Assembly: GCA_002715465.1 (NCBI GenBank)
Contig: PAYY01000024.1
Location: 60,703 to 124,702, forward strand
Direction: 5' to 3'
Length of the DNA stretch: 64,000 bases
Source: Fidelibacterota bacterium
GTDB taxonomy: Bacteria > Marinisomatota > Marinisomatia > Marinisomatales > S15-B10
The notes under the pieces were generated by a model. It was given only the letters and a program-made list of their open reading frames with translations, did no database searches and was not told where the DNA came from. Below, piece after piece: positions 9,140-17,896 of the stretch (its first letter is position 1; each line of letters starts with the position of its first letter). A program made the position numbers and the translations under genes.

Positions 9140-10204
9140 TTGAAAAAAATATTAATTCTTACAAGATTTGATGATAAAGGAGCGAGCAGTAGATATCGTT
9201 TTTATCAATTTATACCATATCTCAATAATAATGATTTTGATATAAAGGTATCTTACCTTTTATCTAATAATTATTTAAAATATATATATAGCGGGAAAAC
9301 GATAAAAAAAATTATATTTATATTACAATCATATATAAAAAGGATTATCATTTTAACAACTGCAAATAATTATGATTTAATTTGGATTGAGAAAGAAAAT
9401 TTCCCTTGGTTTCCTTTTATATTAGAAAACTTTTTTTTAAAAAAGTTTTCAGCATTTGTGATTGATTTTGATGATCCTGTTTTCCACACCTATGATCAAT
9501 ATTCAAATATATTAATACGTAAAATTTATAAGAATAAAATTGCGAAAATAATGAAATCATCAAATTTTGTTGTTGCCGGAAATTATTATATTGCAGATTA
9601 CGCATTAAAAAAAGGTGTTAATAACGTAAAAGTAATACCCACTGTTGTTGATCATGAAAAGTATTTATCTAAGAAAAATAGTTCCAACAATAAATTTACT
9701 ATTGGATGGATAGGTTCCCCTTCAACAGCGCGTCATATTAAAGTAGCTAAGAAAGCTATAATCCAAATTTGTTCTGATTCTAATATTGAATTTGTTGCCA
9801 TTGGACCTAATTCTTCTGATTTAAAAGATATTCCTGTTAAAATAATTCCTTGGTTAGAAGAGACTGAAAATTCTAATTTAATCAAATTTGATATTGGAAT
9901 TATGCCTTTACCAGATACACCATGGGAAAGAGGTAAATGTGGCTTTAAAATTATTCAATACATGGCATCTGGTATACCTGTTATAGCTTCTCCAGTAGGT
10001 ATCAATAATCATATTGTAGATCATGGAATCAATGGGTTTTTGGCAAATAACTCTTTTGATTGGGTTAAATATATCAAAAAACTAAAAAATGACTCAGCTT
10101 TGCGTAAATCAATGGGGTTAGCTGGGCAAAAAAAAGTTAAAGAGAATTATTCATTAGAAATGATTGCACCAAAAATATTAAAGATTTTATCTAAATCTAT
10201 ATAA
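9140..10204 (+). CDS. GT4-like glycosyltransferase
   Basis: A 354-aa GT-B protein. It opens with KKILILTRFDDKGASSRYRF, a start seen in GT4-like enzymes where the SSRYR loop follows strand 1. The C-terminal half has IGWIGSPSTARHI (about 189-201), then MPLPDTPWERGKCGFKIIQYMASGIPVIAS, in which the Lys/Gly-rich loop replaces the common EGFG motif, as in glycosyltransferases of the 'KxxxYMAxGxPV' subgroup. The start is TTG at 9140; no ATG is available near the fold start. It lies 30 bases after the preceding gene and 5 bases before asnB. Confidence 0.82.
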   Translation: MKKILILTRFDDKGASSRYRFYQFIPYLNNNDFDIKVSYLLSNNYLKYIYSGKTIKKIIFILQSYIKRIIILTTANNYDLIWIEKENFPWFPFILENFFLKKFSAFVIDFDDPVFHTYDQYSNILIRKIYKNKIAKIMKSSNFVVAGNYYIADYALKKGVNNVKVIPTVVDHEKYLSKKNSSNNKFTIGWIGSPSTARHIKVAKKAIIQICSDSNIEFVAIGPNSSDLKDIPVKIIPWLEETENSNLIKFDIGIMPLPDTPWERGKCGFKIIQYMASGIPVIASPVGINNHIVDHGINGFLANNSFDWVKYIKKLKNDSALRKSMGLAGQKKVKENYSLEMIAPKILKILSKSI

Positions 10205-10209
10205 AAATC

Positions 10210-12162
10210 ATGTGTGGTATTGTAGGCTATTGGAATCAATCTAATAATCTTGATCTAAAATTATTAAAAAATAATTTAAAAAAAATGGTGGTGACTCTCC
10301 ATCATCGTGGTCCTGATGATACAGGAATATGGATTGATTCCTCTAATGGTATTGGTTTAGGTCATAAAAGATTGTCTATTATTGATATCTCTGAGGCTGG
10401 TCACCAACCAATGGTTTCTTCTGATGGTCGTTTTGTTATTACTTATAATGGTGAAGTGTATAATTATAATTATCTTAGATCTATTTTAAAAAAAAACAAT
10501 CACATTTTTAAAAGTAATTCAGATACAGAAGTTTTGCTAGCGTCATTTCAACAATGGGGTGTTAAAGATTCACTAAAAAGATTTAATGGGATGTTTTCAT
10601 TTGCTGTTTGGGATCGAAAAAAACGCTTATTATGGCTTGCAAGAGATCGTATTGGTGAAAAACCACTTTACTATGGTGTCCAGAATAACACCCTGTTTTT
10701 TGCTTCAGAATTGAAGGCTATTCGGGCAAACGCTATATTTGAACCTAAAATTGATAAAAATTCATTAGCTTTATTTTTACGATTTAGTTATGTCCCAGCT
10801 CCTAGTTCTATTTATCGGGGTATAAAAAAACTTCTACCTGGAAATTATATAGTATTTAAAGAACCAACGGATAGTTTTAATTGTAAAACATATTGGTCCT
10901 TATATGATGTGATGATTAAAGGAATAAAAAATCCAATAAAAAGTACTGAAAAAGAAGTTTGTGATGAATTAGAAAACCGTTTGAGAAAAACAATTTCGTC
11001 TCGCATGGTATCTGATGTTCCGTTAGGGGCTTTTCTATCAGGTGGTATAGATTCATCTACAATAGTCGCTTTAATGTCATTAGAATCAACCTATCCAATA
11101 AAAACATTTACAGTTGGATTTGAAGAAAAGGATTTTAATGAAGCTCATTATGCGAAAAAAGTCGCTAAGTATTTAGGCACAGATCATACGGAGCTTTATG
11201 TAAGTTCAAATGAAGCAAGAGATATAATACATAAGCTACCCTTTTTATATGATGAGCCGTTTGCCGATTCATCACAAATTCCAACACATCTTATAGCATC
11301 ACTTGCTAAAAAGCATGTAACGGTTGCATTAACAGGAGATGGAGGAGATGAATTGTTTGCTGGATATAATAGGTATATTATTGCAAAAAGATTTTGGACC
11401 TATAGCAGATATATTCCAAGTTTATTAAAAAGGAAATCTGGTGAGTTTATCGAAAGTTTTTCGACGAAAAGGCTTGAAAATTTATATAGAACAATAGAAC
11501 CAATTATCCCAAGTAATTATAAAATTTCGATGCCAGAAGAAAAATTTCAAAAAATGGCATGGGCTTTGAAGGCTTCAGATAACTATTCAGATATATATAA
11601 TAGAATAGTTTCAATAATTCAAAATCCAGATAGTTATTTGAATTATAGATTGAATGAAAATGAATTAGTTAATGTAAATAATTATTGGAAAGACTTTAAA
11701 AATCCAATTTTATCAATGATTTATCAAGATTTAATGACATATCACCCAGATGACATTTTACAAAAAGTAGACCGGGCATCAATGGGTGTAAGTTTAGAAA
11801 CAAGAGTCCCATTTCTTGACCATGAATTAATTGAGTTTATAATGAAGATACCTATTAATCAGAAATTAAAGTATGGACAAGGTAAAAGTGTTCTGAAAAA
11901 AGTATTATATAGGCATATACCAGAGTCATTATTTAATACAACTAAAAGAGGTTTTACAATCCCTTTAAATCAATGGTTGAAAGGTCCTTTAAAGGGATGG
12001 GCTCTTGATCATTTAAATGAAGAAAAATTAAAAAATGACGGATTTTTTAACCAAGACTCAGTTTTATCTTTATGGAAAAATCACATAGAAGGTAAAGGAA
12101 ATTGGAGTCATCAGCTTTGGAATATATTAATGTTTCAAACTTGGTATGATAGCTATAAATAA
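10210..12162 (+). CDS. asnB: Asparagine synthase (glutamine-hydrolysing), AsnB type
   Basis: A 650-aa two-domain amidotransferase. After Met removal the N-terminal Cys of MCGIVGYW is the glutaminase nucleophile (Ntn class II domain, about 2-220, with LHHRGPDD and YNGEVYNY). The synthase domain carries the PP-loop SGGIDSS (about 277-283) that binds ATP, plus LTGDGGDELFAGYNRY. In polysaccharide loci such AsnB paralogues often amidate a uronic acid of the glycan (as WbpS-like proteins do), which would fit the UDP-GalA-type epimerase nearby; ordinary asparagine synthesis is the alternative. The 3' end overlaps the next gene by 17 bases. Confidence 0.93.
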   Translation: MCGIVGYWNQSNNLDLKLLKNNLKKMVVTLHHRGPDDTGIWIDSSNGIGLGHKRLSIIDISEAGHQPMVSSDGRFVITYNGEVYNYNYLRSILKKNNHIFKSNSDTEVLLASFQQWGVKDSLKRFNGMFSFAVWDRKKRLLWLARDRIGEKPLYYGVQNNTLFFASELKAIRANAIFEPKIDKNSLALFLRFSYVPAPSSIYRGIKKLLPGNYIVFKEPTDSFNCKTYWSLYDVMIKGIKNPIKSTEKEVCDELENRLRKTISSRMVSDVPLGAFLSGGIDSSTIVALMSLESTYPIKTFTVGFEEKDFNEAHYAKKVAKYLGTDHTELYVSSNEARDIIHKLPFLYDEPFADSSQIPTHLIASLAKKHVTVALTGDGGDELFAGYNRYIIAKRFWTYSRYIPSLLKRKSGEFIESFSTKRLENLYRTIEPIIPSNYKISMPEEKFQKMAWALKASDNYSDIYNRIVSIIQNPDSYLNYRLNENELVNVNNYWKDFKNPILSMIYQDLMTYHPDDILQKVDRASMGVSLETRVPFLDHELIEFIMKIPINQKLKYGQGKSVLKKVLYRHIPESLFNTTKRGFTIPLNQWLKGPLKGWALDHLNEEKLKNDGFFNQDSVLSLWKNHIEGKGNWSHQLWNILMFQTWYDSYK

Positions 12163-13129
12163 TTTTTATCCTTTTAAAGATAAAGTTTCAATAATAATAC
12201 CAGTTTATAATGGTTCTAATTTTTTAGAACAAGCTATAGATAGTGCTTTAAATCAAACTCACACAAATAAAGAAATAATTGTAGTCAATGATGGATCTAA
12301 TGATGGGGGGTATGTTGAAAAAATAGCATTATCATATAATAATAAAATAAAATATTTTTTTAAAAAAAGAGGTGGTGTCTCATCAGCATTAAATTTTGGA
12401 ATTGAAAGGATGAAAGGAGATTATTTTGCTTGGTTAAGCCATGACGATATTTTTGAAAAAGATAAAATAGAAGAACAATTAAACTTTTTAAAAAGGAAAA
12501 ATTTAGAAGCATGTTATACAAAAGTGAGAATAATAAATAAAGAAGGTAAGGTAATAGGTAAAGACAGATCAAATTGGTATCCTAGAAAGAATGCGATAAA
12601 AGAAATATTGAAAAAAACATATATTAATGGATCAAGTGTTTTACTGTCAAAAAATTGCTTAATAAAAACAGGACTTTTTAATGAAAAGTTATTATATACA
12701 CAAGATAATGAGATGTGGTTAAGAATATTAGAAAATTATGAAATAGGTTTAGTAGATAGTTATTTAGTTCAATATAGATCTCATAAAGATCAAGGCACAA
12801 TGAGAGATGGTAAGATCATTACAAAAGAAGCACAAATAATGTATAAAGAAATTTTTGAAAAAATAGTACTTAAGAGTTTATTAATTAAATCTCATGATCA
12901 TTTAAAGGAAAAAGCTAAGCTCTATATTTGGTTTGGTGATATTATGGCAATAAATAGGGCATGGTATGATTTTGCAGAAAGTTATTATATGAAATCATTA
13001 AAGATATGGAATTCACCCTATAATTTTGCAAAAATAAGAATATTTTTTGGTATTGGTAAAATTCTGATTCCTTTAAGAATTGTAAAAAAATTCAGTCATA
13101 TTTTAACATTAATAAATACAAAGCTATAA
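12146..13129 (+). CDS. GT2 family glycosyltransferase
   Basis: A 327-aa GT-A enzyme. KVSIIIPVYNGSNFLEQAID and IVVNDGSNDGG mark the nucleotide-binding half; the metal site is AWLSHDDIF (about 95-103), a variant of the usual DxD in which the first Asp is replaced by Ser/His. The acceptor half has LYTQDNEMWLRILENYEIG, the common 'ED' catalytic-base region, here with Gln-Asp. ATG at 12146 lies inside the last codons of asnB, which indicates coupled translation. The C-terminal 100 residues are basic and may lie on the membrane. The sugar is unknown. Confidence 0.87.
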   Translation: MIAINNFYPFKDKVSIIIPVYNGSNFLEQAIDSALNQTHTNKEIIVVNDGSNDGGYVEKIALSYNNKIKYFFKKRGGVSSALNFGIERMKGDYFAWLSHDDIFEKDKIEEQLNFLKRKNLEACYTKVRIINKEGKVIGKDRSNWYPRKNAIKEILKKTYINGSSVLLSKNCLIKTGLFNEKLLYTQDNEMWLRILENYEIGLVDSYLVQYRSHKDQGTMRDGKIITKEAQIMYKEIFEKIVLKSLLIKSHDHLKEKAKLYIWFGDIMAINRAWYDFAESYYMKSLKIWNSPYNFAKIRIFFGIGKILIPLRIVKKFSHILTLINTKL

Positions 13130-13132
13130 AAA

Positions 13133-14368
13133 ATGTTAATTGATTTTATACTAAAAATGATTAATCACTTGGGTTTTTTTATAAAAAGGGCTTTTTTAAT
13201 ATATAAATATCCTAGTTTTGAAAAACAATTAAATAGATTAAAAATATTTAATACAAGTAAAAAAACTATAGTTTTTATTGATACGGATTGTATTGTTGGT
13301 GGTTCCCAAAAAATTACAAGTCAATTGGGAAAAAGTTTAAAAAATTTAAATATAAGAACAATCTATATAGCAACAGAATTTTTTGGTATTTCTAAAGATT
13401 GGAAAAATAAAATTCTCAATTCATTTTCAATATTTATAGATATAAGAGCTTCATTTAATAAAGAAAAAAAAATATTAAAATTGTTAAATACTGTTCATCC
13501 ACAATACGTAGTAATTATAAATTCAAAAATTGGATATAAGCTTGCACCGATTATAAAAAATCTTTATCCAAAAATAATAATTTATGATATAATACATGCA
13601 TCAATAAATATAGATAATGATTTTATTTCGGCAGATGAATCGGCACAGAACATTGATATTCGCATAACTGTTTGTAAAGGATTAAAGAAAAATCTCTTAG
13701 AAAATTATTCATCTTATTCTAAAAATAATTTTCAAAATAAAATTATAACTATAACTAATGGAACTCAAATTAATAATTTAAATGATACAACAACTAATTT
13801 GAATTTTCGAAATAAATTAGGAATTAACCAAAAAGACTTTGTTGTATTATTTATCGGAATTTTTTCTGAGCATAAAAATCCAATGTCGGTGTTAAAAATT
13901 TCTGAAAAAATAATTAAAGATTATAATGATATCCACTTTATTCTTTTTGGAAATGGTCCTTTAAAAAATTTAATAAAATATAATATATATAAAAGAGGGA
14001 TTTCTAATAATACTCATGTTATAGATAACTCTAATGACATTTATTCAGTTCTTTATGATGCAGATGTATTGATTCTCCCGTCTGTTGTAGAAAGTTTTGG
14101 TTTAGTTATTATTGAAGCAATGTCCGTAGGAATTCCGACTATAGTTTCTAATGTTGGTTATCAATCTGAAATTATTGACAATGGAATTAACGGCTTCCTT
14201 ATAAACCCTGATAACAATTTATTGCATAATTATATAAAAAATATTCTTTTGCTGAAAAATAATAAAAATATTTATAAAAAGATTAAAATAAACGGATTAA
14301 AAAAAGTTAAAAATAAATTTGACATTAATAGTACCTTAAATAAATATCATGAACTTTTTATTAAGTAG
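13133..14368 (+). CDS. GT4 family glycosyltransferase
   Basis: A 411-aa protein with an N-terminal basic helix (residues 1-40) before the first Rossmann strand KTIVFIDTDCIVGGSQKI. The C-terminal domain shows FVVLFIGIFSEHKNPMSVL (about 237-255), ILPSVVESFGLVIIEAMSVG (about 318-337) and VGYQSEIIDNGINGF, which are classic GT4 motifs including the E-x7-E pair. It starts 3 bases after the preceding stop and its own stop TAG shares one base with the next GTG. Expected role: one sugar addition in assembly of the lipid-linked repeat unit. Confidence 0.88.
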   Translation: MLIDFILKMINHLGFFIKRAFLIYKYPSFEKQLNRLKIFNTSKKTIVFIDTDCIVGGSQKITSQLGKSLKNLNIRTIYIATEFFGISKDWKNKILNSFSIFIDIRASFNKEKKILKLLNTVHPQYVVIINSKIGYKLAPIIKNLYPKIIIYDIIHASINIDNDFISADESAQNIDIRITVCKGLKKNLLENYSSYSKNNFQNKIITITNGTQINNLNDTTTNLNFRNKLGINQKDFVVLFIGIFSEHKNPMSVLKISEKIIKDYNDIHFILFGNGPLKNLIKYNIYKRGISNNTHVIDNSNDIYSVLYDADVLILPSVVESFGLVIIEAMSVGIPTIVSNVGYQSEIIDNGINGFLINPDNNLLHNYIKNILLLKNNKNIYKKIKINGLKKVKNKFDINSTLNKYHELFIK

Positions 14369-15576
14369 TGAAGAATAAAAATAACAATTTTATTCCTGAT
14401 ATTAGTGTCGTTATCCCATTAAAGAATGAATTTAATTCATTAAAAATACTTATAAAAAAAATTCATGAATTAACATTTAGACCAAAAGATATTATAATAG
14501 TTGATTCCGGGAGAAAAAATTATTCAAATATTATAAATAATTATAAAAGTGATATTCCTATAATTTATTATTATGAAAATGAAAATGCATATCCTGGTAA
14601 AGCTAGAAATATTGGAGTTAAACTTTCAGATTCAAAATGGATTGCTTTTTTAGATGTTAGAACAGTCCCTAATTGTCAATGGTTAGAAGAGTATTTTTCT
14701 TTTACTGAGAAATATGAATCTGATATAATTATAGGTTTTACGAAAATAATGCCAAAAAATAAATTTCAAAGATACATAGGAGCTGCTACTTATGGAAATA
14801 TAGGTCATAAAACAGTGCCAGGTACTTTAATAAAGAAATCTATATTTTATAAAACTGGTTCTTTCATTGAGAATGTTAGAATGGGTGAGGATATAGAATG
14901 GAAAGAACGAATAATTAAAAATAATTTTAAATTATATAAACCTTCAAATCCTATTATAAAATACACAGGTCTTCCAACTAAATTTTCCTTCGCTATTAAA
15001 AAATATCTTATATCTTCATATCATTCATCGAAAATTAATATACAACGTAATGTAAAAGATGCTTATTTAACTCTTGCTCTTATTCTATCCGCTATTATTA
15101 TTCCAAAATGGAACCATCTTATTGGAGGATGGGATACTAACCCTTTATATATACCAAATGTGACTAAAATTTTTTTTCTTAGCTCCATTCTTTTATTATT
15201 AGCAATTCAAATTTTTAATCGTATAATTTCTAGAGATAATATAGAAACAAACTTTTTTAAAATATTAAAAATTATAGTATTTATATTTTTTACTCTTGGT
15301 GTATACCGCTGGAATGCTGTTATTGCTAATTGGATGGAAGAAACTATTTTGTATTTTCCGCATATAACAAAAATTTATCTTGGTTTTGTCTTCGCATTGT
15401 CTATCCTTTATAGGGGTCTTGTTCAACCTTTGAATAGAATGATAAAACCTAATTTCCTTTTTCCTTTTCGATGGATGATTGTTGGTTTATTAGGACTTTG
15501 TTTAGATATAATTAAAGCTCCTGGTTATCTTGGTGGTGCTATAACAGCCTTTATTTATTCAAATAAAAATTCATAA
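14368..15576 (+). CDS. GT2 glycosyltransferase with C-terminal membrane domain
   Basis: A 402-aa protein. Residues 1 to about 220 are GT2-like: DISVVIPLKNEFNSLKILI, a gap of charged residues, then GKARNIGVKLSDSKWIAFLDVRT. The usual DxD is DVR here, so metal binding may differ. EDIEWKERI at about 174 is the ED catalytic region. Residues about 228-390 contain four or five hydrophobic segments (for example near 232-247, 266-284, 300-316, 335-352 and 370-388). Membrane-tailed GT2 enzymes usually act on polyprenyl-linked glycans. Start is GTG in a one-base overlap (TAGTG). Substrate unknown. Confidence 0.75.
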   Translation: MKNKNNNFIPDISVVIPLKNEFNSLKILIKKIHELTFRPKDIIIVDSGRKNYSNIINNYKSDIPIIYYYENENAYPGKARNIGVKLSDSKWIAFLDVRTVPNCQWLEEYFSFTEKYESDIIIGFTKIMPKNKFQRYIGAATYGNIGHKTVPGTLIKKSIFYKTGSFIENVRMGEDIEWKERIIKNNFKLYKPSNPIIKYTGLPTKFSFAIKKYLISSYHSSKINIQRNVKDAYLTLALILSAIIIPKWNHLIGGWDTNPLYIPNVTKIFFLSSILLLLAIQIFNRIISRDNIETNFFKILKIIVFIFFTLGVYRWNAVIANWMEETILYFPHITKIYLGFVFALSILYRGLVQPLNRMIKPNFLFPFRWMIVGLLGLCLDIIKAPGYLGGAITAFIYSNKNS

Positions 15577-16781
15577 TGGATTTCATTTTCGATATAATTA
15601 ATCTTCAATTCATTGTTGCTATAGCATTTTTTGGTGTTGCATATTCAATGAGGAACGAGCCTTTAAAAGTATTTTTATTATTTTGTCATATTTTAGTGAT
15701 TTTTTTGTTGAATGATGTATTATTTTCACCGAATTACTTTGGAGATCAACTCCGCCAAGTAGATGCAACTCAAACAATTAGATCTGAATTATTTCAGACT
15801 AAGAATACTTTTCAAAAACATGGTCCGAAAATGGGGTTTGCTAGTCTTATTTTTGCAGCAATCCCATTTCCTTTCATTAATTCTGTACAATCTTTGGCAA
15901 TGATTAATTTCCTTATTTTTTTGGCAATGTTTCTTTTTTTAAGAAAATATAAGCTATCAAATAATAAAGTCGATTACTTTTTCCTTATTTTCCCTAGCCT
16001 ACTTTTATATTCATCTCTAGCATTAAGAGATACATTAGTTCTTTTTTTTATGTTAATAAGTCTTTATATAATAATAGTTCGAGAAAAATATTTATGGGGG
16101 TTATTATTTTCTTCTCCATTACTTATTTTCAAATTCCAGAACTATTTAATGATTGTTGCATCAATTATGCTATTTAAATATTTAAAGAATGCGGGTGGAC
16201 TCCGATATGGTTTTCTAATTATATTTACTCTTGCGGGCGCCTTTTTCCCCGATAAGGTGCCAGTTGTTTCACAACTTTATGAGCGTCTTGAAACTTGGCG
16301 TTTAGCGTTGTTTTATGATCAATACATGTATGATTGGGATTATATAGCAAAGATGAATGTTGATGCCTACTATGAACCCCTTGGTACAGGCATTGTTCTT
16401 TTATATCAAGTATTAAAATATTTTCTTTATATGTTATTAAAGCCCCTTATCTGGGAGGTTAGCAATCCTTTCCAACTGATACAGTCATTAGAAAATATTT
16501 TTATTTTCTTCATGATCATAATAGTGAATCGATATAAGATTAATAATGAAAAAATTAAACAGAAGATTCTTTTCTTAAATTGTCTCCTATTTGTTTCAAT
16601 GACAATTAATGGATTAGTTGTATTTAATTTTGGTAGTGCTGTTAGGTATAAGTTTCCATTTATCGTAGTATATTTTGTTTACTTCTTTTTTCTTTTACAT
16701 AGTGAGGACCAATTAAAACGAAGAAAGGATGCATTTAAGAATTTTATATGGAATAAATCCATAGTGCCAACAAGATATTGA
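15576..16781 (+). CDS. Polytopic membrane protein, probable Wzy-like polysaccharide polymerase
   Basis: A 401-aa very hydrophobic protein with roughly ten predicted membrane segments; a long loop rich in Asp/Tyr lies at about 240-285. Wzy and EpsG polymerases share this layout but almost no sequence motifs, so the call rests on topology plus position: one polytopic gene between repeat-unit glycosyltransferases and the initiating transferase. An oligosaccharide polymerase joins undecaprenyl-linked repeats in the periplasm. No separate Wzx flippase is visible in the window, so a flippase is either upstream of base 1 or elsewhere. ATG overlaps the preceding TAA by one base. Confidence 0.55.
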   Translation: MDFIFDIINLQFIVAIAFFGVAYSMRNEPLKVFLLFCHILVIFLLNDVLFSPNYFGDQLRQVDATQTIRSELFQTKNTFQKHGPKMGFASLIFAAIPFPFINSVQSLAMINFLIFLAMFLFLRKYKLSNNKVDYFFLIFPSLLLYSSLALRDTLVLFFMLISLYIIIVREKYLWGLLFSSPLLIFKFQNYLMIVASIMLFKYLKNAGGLRYGFLIIFTLAGAFFPDKVPVVSQLYERLETWRLALFYDQYMYDWDYIAKMNVDAYYEPLGTGIVLLYQVLKYFLYMLLKPLIWEVSNPFQLIQSLENIFIFFMIIIVNRYKINNEKIKQKILFLNCLLFVSMTINGLVVFNFGSAVRYKFPFIVVYFVYFFFLLHSEDQLKRRKDAFKNFIWNKSIVPTRY

Positions 16782-17896
16782 AAAGTCAAATAGCAATTGT
16801 CTCCAATACTTCATGGTATCTCTTTAATTTTAGACGTGGTCTCATCATAAGATTAGTAAACAATGGATACAATGTTCTAGCCTTAGCTCCTAGGGATGAA
16901 TTTTCGATTAAACTTGAAGATATAGGATGTCAGTTTATCGATTTTAAGATGGAAAATCAGGGTTTAAATCCAATAGCCGATTTTCGCCTTAAACACAAAT
17001 TGGAATCAATCTATAATGATATGAAACCTTTGTTAGTAATGCATTATACAATAAAGCCGGTAATTTTTGGCTCTTTAGCAGCATCCAATTTAGGAATACC
17101 CTTTATAAATAATATTACAGGCTTAGGTACAGCTTTTATTCGAACTAATTGGATTACTCTTTTAGTACAATATCTTTATAAGATTTCTCAAAAAAACGCA
17201 TCCTCAATATTTTTTCAAAATAGTGATGATATGCAATTATTTGAAGAACGAAAGCTTATCCCCAAATCAGTTGAAAGAAAATTAATTCCTGGTACTGGGA
17301 TAGATTTAACAGAATTTTCTCCGAGGCCTTATTCAAATGCAACAGAGGATGTTTTCCTGCTTATTGCACGATTAATATGGGATAAGGGTATCGGAGAATT
17401 TGTTGAAGCTGCAAGAGAGATAAAAAAAGATTTTCCAAGTGCAAGATTTCAAATTTTAGGATTCCTAGACGTAAAAAATAGGACTGTAATTAGTCGAGAG
17501 CAGGTGGATGGATGGGTTCAAGAAGGAATTATAGAATTCTATGAAGAGACAGTAGATGTACGTCCTTATATTGAAAAGGCTGGTTGTATAGTTCTTCCGT
17601 CCTACCGTGAAGGATTACCTAAGACATTATTAGAGGCTGCATCTATGGCTCGACCAATTATTGCTACTGATGTTACTGGTTGTAGGGAGGTTGTAATAAA
17701 TGGCAAGAACGGTTTCCTTTGTGAGGTACGTGATGTTAAAAGTTTGGTCAATAAGATTACACAATTTCTGTCTCTTACAAAACAAGAAAAAGAAACAATG
17801 GGTTTTGAAGGGAGAGTTATAGTAAAAGATAGATTTGATCAAGAAAAAGTAGTAGACTCCATTTTAAAAGATATTAATCGATTCCTATCCTCATGA
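16778..17896 (+). CDS. GT4 glycosyltransferase, PglA/WbpZ-like
   Basis: A 372-aa GT-B enzyme. SNTSWYLFNFRRGLI at the N-terminus, HYTIKPVIFGSLAA (about 87-100) and NNITGLGTAFI (about 109-119) are hallmarks of the family containing PglA and WbpZ, which add the second sugar to an undecaprenyl-diphosphate-linked first sugar (family knowledge). The C-terminal half has LIARLIWDKGIGEFVEAA and YREGLPKTLLEAASMARPII. Being next to the initiating phosphoglycosyl transferase supports the second-sugar role. Start is TTG in a TTGA overlap with the upstream stop; its own stop overlaps the next ATG as ATGA. Confidence 0.88.
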   Translation: MKSQIAIVSNTSWYLFNFRRGLIIRLVNNGYNVLALAPRDEFSIKLEDIGCQFIDFKMENQGLNPIADFRLKHKLESIYNDMKPLLVMHYTIKPVIFGSLAASNLGIPFINNITGLGTAFIRTNWITLLVQYLYKISQKNASSIFFQNSDDMQLFEERKLIPKSVERKLIPGTGIDLTEFSPRPYSNATEDVFLLIARLIWDKGIGEFVEAAREIKKDFPSARFQILGFLDVKNRTVISREQVDGWVQEGIIEFYEETVDVRPYIEKAGCIVLPSYREGLPKTLLEAASMARPIIATDVTGCREVVINGKNGFLCEVRDVKSLVNKITQFLSLTKQEKETMGFEGRVIVKDRFDQEKVVDSILKDINRFLSS

